From positions 1-64,000 of the forward strand of contig QCLK01000001.1 of NCBI GenBank assembly GCA_003214615.1: 64,000 nt of DNA. The letters are read 5' to 3'. A program made the position numbers and the translations under genes. Source of the DNA: Pelagibacteraceae bacterium AG-414-E02 (GTDB lineage Bacteria > Pseudomonadota > Alphaproteobacteria > Pelagibacterales > Pelagibacteraceae). Below, piece after piece: positions 18,531 to 28,735 of the stretch. The notes below the pieces were generated by a model. The model was not told where the DNA came from. It did not search any database and saw only the letters and a list, made by a program, of their open reading frames with translations. Each line of letters opens with the position of its first letter. Position 1 is the stretch's first letter.

Positions 18531-19385
18531 ATGACTAAGTACTTGGTTGAGACCTTTTATACGTGTTCATTTAAAATAGTTCATAAACTTGAAGAACTAA
18601 ATGAAAAAAAACTTTCTGAGCTACAACATCGAAAGGATGGAAAAATTGAGATAATTGATGTTAAGTTAAATAACAGAAAAACTAAGACAATAAACAACAA
18701 AGATAAAACGGATCACTCTTCAGATAAGTCCTCAATAGATAATTTTCAAGAAATTCCGTCTATAGTTAGCGAAACAATTAGTAATCCGGATAGGTTAAAA
18801 AATTTAGAAGATAAAAATAATATAAATATACAGAGATCTATAAAAATAAATAATAATAGATCAAAAATGCCAGATAGAAGAAAAGGATATATACAAAAAG
18901 TTACTATTGGCGATCATAAAATTTACCTTCATACAGGAGAGTATGATGATGGAAAAGTTGGTGAAATTTTTATTGATATGAATAAAGAAGGAGAACTTGT
19001 AAAAGCCTTAATGAATAACTTCGCCATAGCTATATCATTAGGTCTACAATACGGTGTGCCTTTAGATGAATTTGTTGATGCATTCATTGAAACTAAGTTT
19101 GAACCCTCAGGCGAAATTAAAGGAAATGACAGAATATTAAATGCTTCTTCTATTTTAGACTACATCTTTAGAGAGCTAGCTATATCATATTTAGGTAGGG
19201 AAGATTTAGCTCACACTCCATCTATTAGCAAATCTTCAGGTAGCAACTTTATAAGCGGTGATGAAGAAGATACATTCTTAAAATTAGTAAAAGATATAAC
19301 AAGCAAAGGCTTTGTAAGAAGTAATTACAAAGACAAGCTTATTGATTTAAGTGATGTTAGAATCAATTTAAAAAGTAAGAAGTAA
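18531..19385 (+). CDS. Free-standing class II RNR C-terminal domain protein
   Basis: A 284-residue protein. Residues about 113-224 ([74 protein letters not shown]) closely resemble the tail region of B12-dependent ribonucleotide reductase NrdJ that precedes its last cysteines. The catalytic barrel is absent, and so is any C-terminal Cys pair; the only Cys is near the N-terminus (YTCSF). The first 110 residues are low-complexity. A GGAGA ribosome binding site precedes the ATG, and the gene stands alone in a 163-base gap. Function unknown: perhaps an RNR partner, nucleotide sensor or regulator. Confidence 0.7.
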   Translation: MTKYLVETFYTCSFKIVHKLEELNEKKLSELQHRKDGKIEIIDVKLNNRKTKTINNKDKTDHSSDKSSIDNFQEIPSIVSETISNPDRLKNLEDKNNINIQRSIKINNNRSKMPDRRKGYIQKVTIGDHKIYLHTGEYDDGKVGEIFIDMNKEGELVKALMNNFAIAISLGLQYGVPLDEFVDAFIETKFEPSGEIKGNDRILNASSILDYIFRELAISYLGREDLAHTPSISKSSGSNFISGDEEDTFLKLVKDITSKGFVRSNYKDKLIDLSDVRINLKSKK

Positions 19386-19388
19386 ATA

Positions 19389-21182
19389 TTATTTTTTTTT
19401 ATCTAAAACTTTAATATTTAATTCTTTGAGTTGGTTGTCACTTGCTTTAGAAGGTGCCCCCATTAGTAAATCCTGAGCGTTTTGATTCATAGGAAATAGC
19501 GTAACTTCTCTAATATTGCTTTCCCCAGCTAGTAACATAACAATTCTATCTATCCCTGGAGCCATACCACCATGCGGAGGAGCTCCGTATGAAAGTGCCT
19601 TTATCATACCTTCAAATTTTTTATTAACTTCCTCTTTAGAATAACCTACTTTCATGAAGACTTTATACATTAACTCAGGTAAATGATTTCTTATTGCTCC
19701 TGAAGACAATTCGTATCCATTACAAACCAAATCATATTGATAAGCAAGTATAGATAGAGGATCAGTTTTATCAAAGTCTTTAAAATTAACCTGGGGCATG
19801 GAAAAAGGATTATGACTAAAATCAATTTTTTTCTCCTTCTCATCATATTGATACATGGGATAGTCTGTTATCCAACAAAATTCAAATTTTTTACTATCTA
19901 TAAGATTAAGTTCTTTACCTAATTTTTGTCGAGCAATGCCAGAGATTCTTTCCGCATCTTTTACCTTATCTGCCGAGAAAAAAACTGAATCTTTTTCCGT
20001 TAACTTACAAATTTTTACCAACTCATTAATAGCTATTTCGGAAAAAAACTTTGCGATAGGCCCTTTGCCCATTAATTTTCCGTCTTTTTTTTCTAGTATA
20101 ATATAACCTAGTCCTTTTGCTCCTTCCTCTTTTGCCCAATCATTATATTTATCAAAAAAACTCCTTTGTTTAGTAGAAGTATTAGGAGCAGGTATAGCTC
20201 TAACAACTCCACCTTGTTTGATCAATTTTTTAAAAATATCTAGTTTAACGTCATCTCTTTCCATAATTTTAGTAACATCAAATATTTCAATTGGATTTCT
20301 TAAATCAGGCTTATCTGTTCCATATTTTAGCATTGAATTTTTGTAAGTAATTCTTTTAAACGGAGTTTTAGAAATAATTTTTCCTTTTCCAAATTCTGTA
20401 AAAAGTTTAAAAAAAATAGGTTCTACTGCTTTAAATATATCATCCTGCTCAACAAAAGACATTTCTATATCTAATTGATAATGTTCTCCGGGACTTCTGT
20501 CTGCGCGCCCATCTTCATCTCTAAAACATGGAGCTATCTGAAAATATTTATCAAATCCTGAAATCATAACCATTTGTTTAAATTGTTGCGGGGCTTGTGG
20601 TAACGCATAAAATTTTCCAGGATGCATTCTACTTGGAACCAAAAAATCTCGTGCTCCTTCAGGACTAGAAGCTGTTAATATTGGAGTTTGAAATTCCAAA
20701 AAACCTTCTTGCATCATTTTATTTCTTATAAAAGAAATTACCTTAGATCTTAAAACAATATTTTTGTGCATTTCTTGTCTGCGTAAATCCAGAAATCTAT
20801 ATTTCAATCTTGTTTCTTCTGGATAATCTTGTTCACCAAAAACCGGCATGGGTAAATCTTTAGATTCGGATAAAATTTGTAATAATGAAATTTTTACTTC
20901 TATCTCGCCTGTGGGCAAACTTTTATTTACTGTATCAGAAGATCTATTAACAACTTCGCCAGTCACACAAACAACTGACTCTGGTCTTATTTTTTCTACT
21001 GTTTTAAAAAAATCATTACTGTTTTCTATTACACATTGAGTTAAACCAAAATGATCCCTCAAATCAAAAAAAAGAAGATTGCCATGATCTCTCTTTCTAT
21101 GAATCCAGCCAGATAGTTTAACTGTTTTACCAGAATTTTTCTTAGTTAGTTCTGAACACGTATGAGTTCTATATTTATGCAA
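19389..21182 (-). CDS. aspS: Aspartyl-tRNA synthetase
   Basis: Class II synthetase of 597 residues. Bacterial-type architecture: an N-terminal OB anticodon domain ([23 protein letters not shown]), the catalytic core with motif 2 ([23 protein letters not shown]), the bacterial GAD insertion in the middle, and motif 3 ([19 protein letters not shown]). As this appears to be an alphaproteobacterium, it may be the non-discriminating Asp/Asn type, but that cannot be read directly from the sequence. It converges on the RNR-like gene with 3 bases between. Confidence 0.97.
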   Translation of the reverse strand: MHKYRTHTCSELTKKNSGKTVKLSGWIHRKRDHGNLLFFDLRDHFGLTQCVIENSNDFFKTVEKIRPESVVCVTGEVVNRSSDTVNKSLPTGEIEVKISLLQILSESKDLPMPVFGEQDYPEETRLKYRFLDLRRQEMHKNIVLRSKVISFIRNKMMQEGFLEFQTPILTASSPEGARDFLVPSRMHPGKFYALPQAPQQFKQMVMISGFDKYFQIAPCFRDEDGRADRSPGEHYQLDIEMSFVEQDDIFKAVEPIFFKLFTEFGKGKIISKTPFKRITYKNSMLKYGTDKPDLRNPIEIFDVTKIMERDDVKLDIFKKLIKQGGVVRAIPAPNTSTKQRSFFDKYNDWAKEEGAKGLGYIILEKKDGKLMGKGPIAKFFSEIAINELVKICKLTEKDSVFFSADKVKDAERISGIARQKLGKELNLIDSKKFEFCWITDYPMYQYDEKEKKIDFSHNPFSMPQVNFKDFDKTDPLSILAYQYDLVCNGYELSSGAIRNHLPELMYKVFMKVGYSKEEVNKKFEGMIKALSYGAPPHGGMAPGIDRIVMLLAGESNIREVTLFPMNQNAQDLLMGAPSKASDNQLKELNIKVLDKKK

Positions 21183-21202
21183 AGTGATTCCTTGTTAAAA
21201 AA

Positions 21203-21862
21203 TTATATCATTTTTAGGACTTCTTTAATTAATTTTAAAGTAATTGGATTACCCTTTTTTAAAGAATATTTGTCTAAAATTGAAATAAACTTGGATATTT
21301 TTTCATAAGACCTGTCAATTCTTTTTATAATGTAGTCAATTTGTTTTTTTTCAACATTAATTTGCTTATCTGAGAAATTTTTAGCAAGTATAACACTCAT
21401 TAAATCGTCATTTGGAAGTTTTAAACCTATACTTATACAGCTATCAACTCTAGATTTTAAATCAGGTAATTTAAATTTGTAGGCACTTATAGGTTTTATT
21501 GAAGTTGTTAAAAGATATTTATTATCTTGTAAAGCTAAGTTCCACAAAGAAAAAAGTAAATTTTCTGAAATCTTTTCGTCTAAATTTTCAATTAACAATG
21601 CCTCTTTTGTTTTATACTCAAAAAAAATTTTATCACTTAGCTCATGTGACTGAACTTCTAATGTTGATGTTTTATTTTTCAGAATTGAAGCTATATGTGT
21701 TTTTCCAGATCCTGTAGGTCCAAATATATTTGCTATTCTCTTTAACCACTTTGGCCAGCTATTTACAAAATCATAAGCCTCTTGATTGCTCGAAGAAACA
21801 AAATAATCTTCGCTTAAATATACTTTCTTTGAAGGAAATTTTAAAATTAACTGGTCAGTCAT
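21203..21862 (-). CDS. hda: DnaA-like AAA+ protein, Hda type
   Basis: A 219-residue protein related to the DnaA ATPase domain. It has the Walker A motif GPTGSGKTHIA and DnaA-like sensor and lid segments (LKSRVDSCISIGLKLPNDD, KFISILDKYS), but no DNA-binding domain IV. Hda-type proteins stimulate ATP hydrolysis by DnaA to prevent re-initiation. The Walker B region reads ALLIENLDE. The chosen start is ATG at 21860-21862, overlapping the DUF2066 gene by 8 bases; a TTG two codons upstream is possible. DUF2066 next to hda is a usual alphaproteobacterial neighbourhood, normally with a perM-type transporter between, absent here. Confidence 0.8.
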   Translation of the reverse strand: MTDQLILKFPSKKVYLSEDYFVSSSNQEAYDFVNSWPKWLKRIANIFGPTGSGKTHIASILKNKTSTLEVQSHELSDKIFFEYKTKEALLIENLDEKISENLLFSLWNLALQDNKYLLTTSIKPISAYKFKLPDLKSRVDSCISIGLKLPNDDLMSVILAKNFSDKQINVEKKQIDYIIKRIDRSYEKISKFISILDKYSLKKGNPITLKLIKEVLKMI

Positions 21863-22937
21863 TTGCAAGTAATTCCCAATGACTTTGATTATTATTTAAC
21901 CCATAACCAAACTTAAAAAGTTCCGAACTTAACCTTTTTGGATTTCCATAGTAATAAATTTTAAAAAAAGAATTATCTATATTAAATTTTTCAAGTGCGT
22001 AGTTATCAATTATTTTTATTTTTTTTAAAACATTTTTTAATTTATCTAGATCTTGAATATTTGAATGCTTGAATTTTACAGTAATTGATAATGGCATTAA
22101 AAGATTTAAATAATTCATTTCTTTCCATATGTCTGTAATCTTTATTTTTAAATCTTTCAAAATAAAACTTAATTTATCCTCGTTCTTTATATTATTAATC
22201 TCATAAGTAATATTTTGGCTAATTTTATTATTATCAAAATTTAGTTTAATATGAGTTTTTAGTTTTTTATTTTTGTAATACATAAATAAAAAAACATAAT
22301 TTTCGCTATTATACCTATTAACAATCCCGGTAACATTTAGTTCTTCAATTTTGTTTCTCATCTCTTGTATTTTTGATAAATCATCTAAATCTTCTAAGGG
22401 TAATATAAAATCAATAAGTTCATTTTTAATCTCAATTTCTTGCCACTTGTTATAAAAAAAATTTTCGCTAAAACTTTGCACTTCATCGTTTACAAAAAGA
22501 ACCGGGTAAAAAATTGCAGGGATCTCTCTTGGTTGAGAAAAGGAAATATTTTTATTTGCTAAAAAATTTTTTATTTTTCTTTCATTGTAAAATATTTTAA
22601 AAGTTGCTTCGTGTTTACCTTTTACATACTTCTCTTCAATAATTTGAAAACTATTAATTAAATCTTTTATTTTGTTCAACTTTATATTTTTAATTTTATC
22701 TAAATCGCTTGATACTAGAATTTTAGACATAAGTATTTCAAATGATTCTGTAAACGCTTTGTTAATATATTTATTTCTAGAATAATTTATATCAACTTTC
22801 CCCTCAACTTTAACTTTATCCACTACAAAAATATTTTCTTCTGAAAAACTTTTTGAGTATGGAACGATCAATAATATAGTTGCTGCTGAAATAATAAATA
22901 TATATTGTCTTAAAGTGTTTAATAAAAAATTTAGCAT
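21855..22937 (-). CDS. Secreted DUF2066-like protein
   Basis: A 360-residue exported protein. An N-terminal hydrophobic segment (about 11-30, IFIISAATILLIVPYS) fits a signal peptide. The mature part starts VDKVKVEGKVDINYSRNKYINKAFTESFEILM, the usual opening of DUF2066. The rest is a beta/alpha mix very rich in Lys, Asn and Ile with no catalytic motif that I recognise. Family and name rest mostly on this N-terminal block and on the position upstream of hda; function unknown. It is divergent from purM with 15 bases between starts. Confidence 0.6.
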   Translation of the reverse strand: MLNFLLNTLRQYIFIISAATILLIVPYSKSFSEENIFVVDKVKVEGKVDINYSRNKYINKAFTESFEILMSKILVSSDLDKIKNIKLNKIKDLINSFQIIEEKYVKGKHEATFKIFYNERKIKNFLANKNISFSQPREIPAIFYPVLFVNDEVQSFSENFFYNKWQEIEIKNELIDFILPLEDLDDLSKIQEMRNKIEELNVTGIVNRYNSENYVFLFMYYKNKKLKTHIKLNFDNNKISQNITYEINNIKNEDKLSFILKDLKIKITDIWKEMNYLNLLMPLSITVKFKHSNIQDLDKLKNVLKKIKIIDNYALEKFNIDNSFFKIYYYGNPKRLSSELFKFGYGLNNNQSHWELLAND

Positions 22938-22952
22938 CTATAACAATTCCTC

Positions 22953-23987
22953 ATGAAAAAAACCTATAATACTTATAAAAAAAGCGGTGTTAATATGGCA
23001 TCCGCTGATAAGTTAGTAGATTACATATCTAAAATATCAAGAAAAACTTACAAAAAATATAAAGAAAAAAAATCTTTTAAAAATATAGGTAGTTTTGGAT
23101 CTATATACGATATCTCACAGTTAAAAATGAAAAATCCTATTATTGTATCTTCAACTGATGGTGTTGGAACAAAAATTGAGATAGCAAATCAAATAAAAAA
23201 ATATGACACAATAGGCATAGATCTGGTTGCCATGTGTGTGAACGACTTAATTGTTCAAGGGGCTAAACCTATCTTTTTTTTAGATTATATAGCAATTAAC
23301 AAACTGAAAATAAAAAAAGTTAAAAAAATCTTAGACGGCATAGTTTATGGATGTAGGTTAGCGGGATGTGCTTTGGTTGGCGGGGAGACTGCTGAAATGC
23401 CGGGGACCTATGAAAAAAATAAATTTGATTTAGCAGGATTTGCAGTTGGTTTGGTTGAAAAAGAGAATTTACTTACTAAAAATAAAGTAAAATTTAACGA
23501 TGTAGTTTTGGCTGTACCATCATCTGGTTTGCATTCTAATGGATTTTCACTTGTCAGATATTTGTTAAAAAATAAAAATTTGTCTTTATCAAAAAAAATT
23601 AAAAGAGAGTTAATTAAGCCAACAAAAATTTATGTAAGTGAATTAAATAAAATTAACGAAAAAAAATTAATTAATGGCTGTGCTAATATTACAGGAGGAG
23701 GATTATTAAACAATTTATCTAGAATTGTTCCTAACAATTTATGCTTAAATATTAACTTATCAAAAATCAAAATTAAACCCATTTTTAAATGGATAAAAAA
23801 TAAAAATATTAGTGATCCTGAAATGTTAAAAACTTTTAATTGTGGAGTTGGCTTTTGTATAATCGCAAATAAAAAAAAAATTAATGAAATTAAGAAAATT
23901 TTTTCCAAAGATTATAAACCCTATGAAATTGGCTTAGTATCAAAAAGTAGAACAAAAATTAAAACTTTCGGAAAATTAAAATGGTAA
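22953..23987 (+). CDS. purM: Phosphoribosylformylglycinamidine cyclo-ligase
   Basis: AIR synthetase, fifth step of purine synthesis (344 residues). Visible family motifs are YKKSGVNMASADKLV, VSSTDGVGTKIEIA, the metal-binding IGIDLVAMCVNDLIVQGAKPIFFLDY, GGETAEMPGTY, SSGLHSNGFSLVR and ITGGGLLNNL. It overlaps purN by 7 bases, so the two are translated together. Confidence 0.97.
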   Translation: MKKTYNTYKKSGVNMASADKLVDYISKISRKTYKKYKEKKSFKNIGSFGSIYDISQLKMKNPIIVSSTDGVGTKIEIANQIKKYDTIGIDLVAMCVNDLIVQGAKPIFFLDYIAINKLKIKKVKKILDGIVYGCRLAGCALVGGETAEMPGTYEKNKFDLAGFAVGLVEKENLLTKNKVKFNDVVLAVPSSGLHSNGFSLVRYLLKNKNLSLSKKIKRELIKPTKIYVSELNKINEKKLINGCANITGGGLLNNLSRIVPNNLCLNINLSKIKIKPIFKWIKNKNISDPEMLKTFNCGVGFCIIANKKKINEIKKIFSKDYKPYEIGLVSKSRTKIKTFGKLKW

Positions 23988-24544
23988 ATAAAATAAAAAC
24001 ATGTATTTTTATTTCTGGTGATGGATCGAATCTTGAATCTATAATTAAAAATTCAAGAGAATATAATTTTCCAATTAAAATTGAATTAATCATATCAAAC
24101 AATCCTAATGCAAAAGGTATTATATTTGCGAAGAAATATAATATTCCATTCAAATTTTTTTCATCACAAAATCAAAATAATTTTGAGAGAAATTGTCTGT
24201 TTGAAATTAAAAAAAAGAAAATTAAATTTTTGTGCTTAGCCGGTTTTATGAAAATTTTGTCACAAAATTTTATAAAAACTTTTAGATACAAAATTGTTAA
24301 TATTCATCCTTCTTTACTACCTAAATATAAAGGACTAAATACACATAAAAGAGTTTTGAAGGACAAAGAAAAGTACTCTGGATGCACCGTCCATTTTGTT
24401 AATTCTAAATTAGATTCTGGCAAGATAATTTTGCAAAAAAAAGTTTTAATATACAAAAATGAAACGGAAAAATCTTTGAAACAAAGAATTTTAAAACAAG
24501 AACATAAACTTTATCCCCAATCGATAATTTCGATATTCAAATAA
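23981..24544 (+). CDS. purN: Phosphoribosylglycinamide formyltransferase
   Basis: Transfers formyl from 10-formyl-THF to GAR in purine synthesis (187 residues). The phosphate loop FISGDGSNLESII, the folate-site LAGFMKILS, and the catalytic NIHPSLLPKYKGLNTHKRVL and GCTVHFVNSKLDSGKII blocks are present. It is an end user of the folate one-carbon pool that the demethylation genes at the right of the window would feed, though the link is only metabolic. Confidence 0.95.
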   Translation: MVNKIKTCIFISGDGSNLESIIKNSREYNFPIKIELIISNNPNAKGIIFAKKYNIPFKFFSSQNQNNFERNCLFEIKKKKIKFLCLAGFMKILSQNFIKTFRYKIVNIHPSLLPKYKGLNTHKRVLKDKEKYSGCTVHFVNSKLDSGKIILQKKVLIYKNETEKSLKQRILKQEHKLYPQSIISIFK

Positions 24545-24548
24545 TTGT

Positions 24549-24950
24549 TTATTTGAAGAAAAAATCTATTTCTTTTTTTCCATTTTCAACACTATCAGAT
24601 CCATGAACAGAATTTTTATCTATTGATAAACCGTACATTTTTCTCAGTGTACCTTCCTCTGCTTTTTTGGGGTCAGTTGCTCCCATTAATTTCCTGTTAT
24701 TTAATACAGCATTTTCTCCTTCTAAAACCATTACAATAATAGGACCGGACGACAAATAATTGCATAAATCATTATAGAATGGTTTGGTTTGATGCACTTT
24801 ATAAAATTCCGAAGCTTCTTCTTTAGAAATTTTTACTTTTTTACTTTTTAAAATTTTTAGATTATTTTTTTCAAAAAAAGACTTTATCTTATTATCTAAA
24901 TTACGCTCTACCGCATCTGGTTTAATGATTGATAAAGTTTGCTCAATCAT
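24549..24950 (-). CDS. ndk: Nucleoside diphosphate kinase
   Basis: Balances nucleoside triphosphate pools by phosphate transfer through a His. The protein has 133 residues, with the N-terminal EQTLSIIKPDAVERN, the GPIIVMVLEGENAV and LMGATDPKKAEEGTLR blocks, and the active-site His in KNSVHGSDSVENG. It follows pepA by 4 bases; holC, which often lies in this place, is missing. It converges on purN. Confidence 0.96.
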   Translation of the reverse strand: MIEQTLSIIKPDAVERNLDNKIKSFFEKNNLKILKSKKVKISKEEASEFYKVHQTKPFYNDLCNYLSSGPIIVMVLEGENAVLNNRKLMGATDPKKAEEGTLRKMYGLSIDKNSVHGSDSVENGKKEIDFFFK

Positions 24951-24954
24951 AGGA

Positions 24955-26433
24955 CTATTCGTAGTACTCTCTTATAAGATTATTTAATAATCTTACCCCA
25001 AAACCTGTAGCTCCCCCTGGATTTAAATTTGCAGCTTTTTTTGAAAAAGCCATTCCAGCAATATCTAAATGTGCCCAGGGAGTTTTGTTTAATATAAATC
25101 TTTGTAAAAACTGTGCGGCAGTAATAGATCCTGCGCCTCCGGCATAATTAATATTTTGAACATCAGCTATATTAGAATCCATGAGTTTATCATAATTCTT
25201 ATGAAGTGGTAATCTCCATACTTTTTCATTTACATTTTCACTTGCTTTGAAAATATTTTTTGATAATTCGTCATTATTAGAAAATAAACCCGCATACTCT
25301 TCCCCTAAACTAACAATAATTGCTCCGGTTAATGTAGCTAAATCTATAATAAATTTTGGTTTATATTTTTTTTCTGCAAAACTAAGTGCATCAGCTAAAA
25401 CAAGTCTTCCTTCAGCATCAGTATTGAGAACTTCAATAGTTTTACCTGAATAAGATTTGACAATATCTCCCGGTCTTTGAGCATTACTTCCCGGCATATT
25501 TTCAACTAATCCCACTACTCCAACTGCATTTACTTTTGCTTTTCTTAAAGCAAGAGATTTTAAAAGACCTACAACAACTGCTGACCCCGCCATATCATAT
25601 TTCATTTCCTCCATAAATCTCGCTGGTTTCAAAGAAATACCTCCCGTATCAAAACAAACTCCTTTACCAACGAAAGTCAGAGGATCTTTTAATGAATTTT
25701 TTTTTCCATTCCATTCGAGTGTAACTAAATATGTTTCATTGGCACTACCTTGACCTACCCCAAGCAATGCATTTAAACCCAATTTTTTTAATTCTTTTTC
25801 ATTATAAGATTTAATTTTAAGTCCGAGTTTTGATAATTTATGTATCTGTTGTGCATAAACTTTAGGATTTAAAACATTTGGCGGTTCTGAAACTAAATCT
25901 CTAGTTAAAAATACCCCTTCTTGTATTGAGTTGTAATATTTATATTTTTTTTCTATTTCCTTTTTATATTTTGTTATAATTTTATAGCTAATTTTTTGAT
26001 TAATTTTTTCTTTATTTAGAGTTTTATATTTATTGAATGTATAGCTTTTTAAATTAAAACCAAAAATAAATTGTGAAAAAAAACTTACTAAACTGTTCCC
26101 ATCCAAATTTAAACTGTCTGGATAGAAATCTATTTTTTTTATATCTTTAAATTTTTTGATATATGAAAAAAAGTTTCCACCATTTTCTTGTGGCCAATAG
26201 CCAGAAAATTTATTTTTTACTTTGATTATAAAACATTTTTGCTTATTCGAAATTTCGAAAAAATTTATATCCTGTTCCTCTTTTTTTAATTTTTCTTCTT
26301 TTAAAAAAGAATTGATTTTTTGAATCGTGCTGTCTGGTATTGCAACTTTCCTATCTTTAAACTCCCGTTTTTCTGTCACAAATACGACTAAAGCCTCACT
26401 ATCTGGACTCAAACTGCTTGTAAAACTTAACAT
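24955..26433 (-). CDS. pepA: Leucyl aminopeptidase, M17 family
   Basis: Dinuclear-metal cytosolic aminopeptidase (492 residues). The C-terminal catalytic domain contains VGKGVCFDTGGISLKPA, the metal-binding EEMKYDMAGSA, and NTDAEGRLVLADAL. The N-terminal macro-like domain is weakly conserved and Lys-rich. Its start is 74 bases from the divergent lptF start. In some bacteria PepA also binds DNA, but nothing here shows that. Confidence 0.95.
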   Translation of the reverse strand: MLSFTSSLSPDSEALVVFVTEKREFKDRKVAIPDSTIQKINSFLKEEKLKKEEQDINFFEISNKQKCFIIKVKNKFSGYWPQENGGNFFSYIKKFKDIKKIDFYPDSLNLDGNSLVSFFSQFIFGFNLKSYTFNKYKTLNKEKINQKISYKIITKYKKEIEKKYKYYNSIQEGVFLTRDLVSEPPNVLNPKVYAQQIHKLSKLGLKIKSYNEKELKKLGLNALLGVGQGSANETYLVTLEWNGKKNSLKDPLTFVGKGVCFDTGGISLKPARFMEEMKYDMAGSAVVVGLLKSLALRKAKVNAVGVVGLVENMPGSNAQRPGDIVKSYSGKTIEVLNTDAEGRLVLADALSFAEKKYKPKFIIDLATLTGAIIVSLGEEYAGLFSNNDELSKNIFKASENVNEKVWRLPLHKNYDKLMDSNIADVQNINYAGGAGSITAAQFLQRFILNKTPWAHLDIAGMAFSKKAANLNPGGATGFGVRLLNNLIREYYE

Positions 26434-26507
26434 TTTTCCTTTCTTTAACGTATAAATTGAATTCTATTCAAAGTTGATTTATTAACTATATATAACCATT
26501 ATTTACT

Positions 26508-27638
26508 ATGAATAATAGAGTTTACAAATATTTTTTTCATGAATTTTTACGCTATTTTGTGCTTGTCCTTTTTGCGGCTACTGCAATTATTTGGACTATT
26601 CAAGCAGTAAACTTTCTAGATTTAGTAACAGAAGATGGGCATGCATTTCGTGTCTATCTCTATTATTCTTTTTTACTTTTGCCAAAAGTAATAACAAAAC
26701 TAATTCCTTTCACTTTTCTAATAGCTTCAATAATAACTATCATAAAGTTGGAAAAAGATAATGAATTAATTGTGTTATGGACATCTGGTCTAAATAAAAT
26801 TCACATAGTTTATCTAATATTTCGTATTTCTTTAATTATCACTCTAATACAAGTTTTGCTTTCATGCTTTGTTACCCCAGAAACTTTAAAATATTCTAGG
26901 TCTATAATAAAAAATTCCCAATTTCAATTTGCATCTTCACTTTTGAAAGAAAAACAATTTAACGACACAGTTGAAGGTCTTACAATTTTTGTAAACCAAA
27001 AAAATGTTGATGGGACATTATCAAATATTTTTATTAAAGACCAGGGACAAACTTTAACCAATATTTCTTCTCCTAATCTTAGTTCAACAATTTTTGCAAA
27101 ATCTGGTTATATGTCTGGAGATGAACAAAGTTTAATTCTACATAATGGTAGTATCCAAAAAGCTTCGAAGGACAGTAAAGTAAATATTATTAAATTTGAA
27201 AAAACTATAATAAATCTTTCAGGTCTAACAACTAAAACAATTACAGAACCCAAAATACAAGAAACATCTACTGTTCAAGTATTAAGATGTTTAAAGGAAA
27301 AAAATATGCGCATGCAAAACTGTAATTTAACTTCTGATTATCAAAAAGATTTGCGTATTGAAATTAATAAAAGATTTGGAATGCCTATTTATATTCCTTT
27401 AATTTCCTTAATTATATGTTTTTTACTCTCAACCAGAAAAGATAAAAAAATTTCTCCATATAGAAAATATATTTATTTTACTGTTTGTTTTATAGTGCTT
27501 ACAGCTTCAGAAATAACCGTTAGATATTCCGGAAATTCTTTTAATAATAATCTTTTATACTATTTAATCCCAATTGTACTGTTACCTATAACTTATTTTT
27601 TTTTAGTAAGAACTTTTAAATATGAAAATTTAAATTAA
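26508..27638 (+). CDS. lptF: LPS export permease LptF
   Basis: Inner-membrane half of the LptB2FG transporter that extracts LPS. The 376-residue protein has six expected membrane helices: three near the N-terminus (including VLFAATAIIWTIQAVNF and ITKLIPFTFLIASIITII) and three near the C-terminus. A periplasmic beta-jellyroll lies between (about 130-270). The ELIVLWTSGLNKIHIVYLI segment is the cytoplasmic coupling region. It is followed after 5 bases by lptG, so the outer-membrane operon starts here. Confidence 0.92.
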   Translation: MNNRVYKYFFHEFLRYFVLVLFAATAIIWTIQAVNFLDLVTEDGHAFRVYLYYSFLLLPKVITKLIPFTFLIASIITIIKLEKDNELIVLWTSGLNKIHIVYLIFRISLIITLIQVLLSCFVTPETLKYSRSIIKNSQFQFASSLLKEKQFNDTVEGLTIFVNQKNVDGTLSNIFIKDQGQTLTNISSPNLSSTIFAKSGYMSGDEQSLILHNGSIQKASKDSKVNIIKFEKTIINLSGLTTKTITEPKIQETSTVQVLRCLKEKNMRMQNCNLTSDYQKDLRIEINKRFGMPIYIPLISLIICFLLSTRKDKKISPYRKYIYFTVCFIVLTASEITVRYSGNSFNNNLLYYLIPIVLLPITYFFLVRTFKYENLN

Positions 27639-27643
27639 TAATT

Positions 27644-28735
27644 ATGATTAAATCATTTGTAATAATTAAATACTTGACCAAAGAATTTTTAAAAGTAGTT
27701 TTAAATATAACTTTTATTTTTGTTTGTTTAGGTTTTATCGTTAATTTATTTGAAGAAATAAATTTTTTCAAAGATTATCAAGTTGGAATTCAAGTTCCTA
27801 TTTACATGTCGATGCTATTTGTTCCAAATTTAGTTTATAATATATTTCCTTTTATAATTTTATTATCTGGAATTTGGTTTTTTTTAAAAATAAAAAAAAC
27901 TGATGAAATCATAGCTTTAAAAGCTTCTGGAATATCAAACTTATCAATAATAAATGTTCCTAGCATGTTAGCTGTTATTTTGGGTATCGTTCTAGTTACT
28001 TCTATTAGTCCGCTAACTTCTGTTATGATAAAAAAATATGAATCTATAAAAAGTTCTTATGAGAAAGAAAAAGAATCCTTAGCTTCTGTAACTGTAAACG
28101 GAATATGGATAAAGGAAAAAACTTCAGAAAGTAATTATATAATACAATCCTCTAAGTACGACAATTTTTATTTAATGGATATCTCAATTTATCAATTTGA
28201 TAATGATTATAATTTTATTAAAAGAATTGAAGCAAAAAAAGCAAATATTAGCACCTCCACATGGAAGCTTAATAATGTCAACATAACCGATAAAGATGGA
28301 AATGTGCTTAGCAACGGTGATGATGCTTTTTATTACAAAAGCTTATACGATATCAATAAAATTAAAAGTTTATATTCAAATCTTGATACTGTCTCTTTTT
28401 GGAGTATTAAAAAAGAAATCAAACTTTTGGAGGAAAGAGGTTATTCTACAAAAGAGATGGAAGCAAAAATGCATCAATCTTTTGCATTTCCATTTTTTCT
28501 TCTAAGTATGGTTTTGTTAAGTGGTTTTTTTACATTAGGAACAAAGTTTAAAGAGAGTAATTGGACCTATGTATTTATTGCTATAATTACCAGTGTAATA
28601 ATATTCTATTTCAATGACTTTTCATCTGCTTTAAGCAAAACAGATAAATTATCTGTTGAAGTTTCAGTTTGGATGCCAATTGTTATTATTTTTATCTTTA
28701 GTGCAGTAGGAATGTTACATGCTAATCAAAAATAA
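27644..28735 (+). CDS. lptG: LPS export permease LptG
   Basis: Partner of LptF (363 residues, same fold). The coupling motif DEIIALKASGISNLSIIN, the N-terminal helices (NITFIFVCLGFIVNLFEEINFF, NLVYNIFPFIILLSGIWFF), the periplasmic jellyroll and the C-terminal membrane helices are all visible. The last 17 bases overlap the lptD start, showing tight coupling of inner- and outer-membrane parts of the LPS bridge. Confidence 0.92.
   Translation: MIKSFVIIKYLTKEFLKVVLNITFIFVCLGFIVNLFEEINFFKDYQVGIQVPIYMSMLFVPNLVYNIFPFIILLSGIWFFLKIKKTDEIIALKASGISNLSIINVPSMLAVILGIVLVTSISPLTSVMIKKYESIKSSYEKEKESLASVTVNGIWIKEKTSESNYIIQSSKYDNFYLMDISIYQFDNDYNFIKRIEAKKANISTSTWKLNNVNITDKDGNVLSNGDDAFYYKSLYDINKIKSLYSNLDTVSFWSIKKEIKLLEERGYSTKEMEAKMHQSFAFPFFLLSMVLLSGFFTLGTKFKESNWTYVFIAIITSVIIFYFNDFSSALSKTDKLSVEVSVWMPIVIIFIFSAVGMLHANQK

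Noticed and set aside
26434-26507. Promoter boxes between pepA and lptF
   Set aside because: Several TTGA and TATA-like strings occur, but none has acceptable spacing; in DNA this AT-rich they are not evidence.
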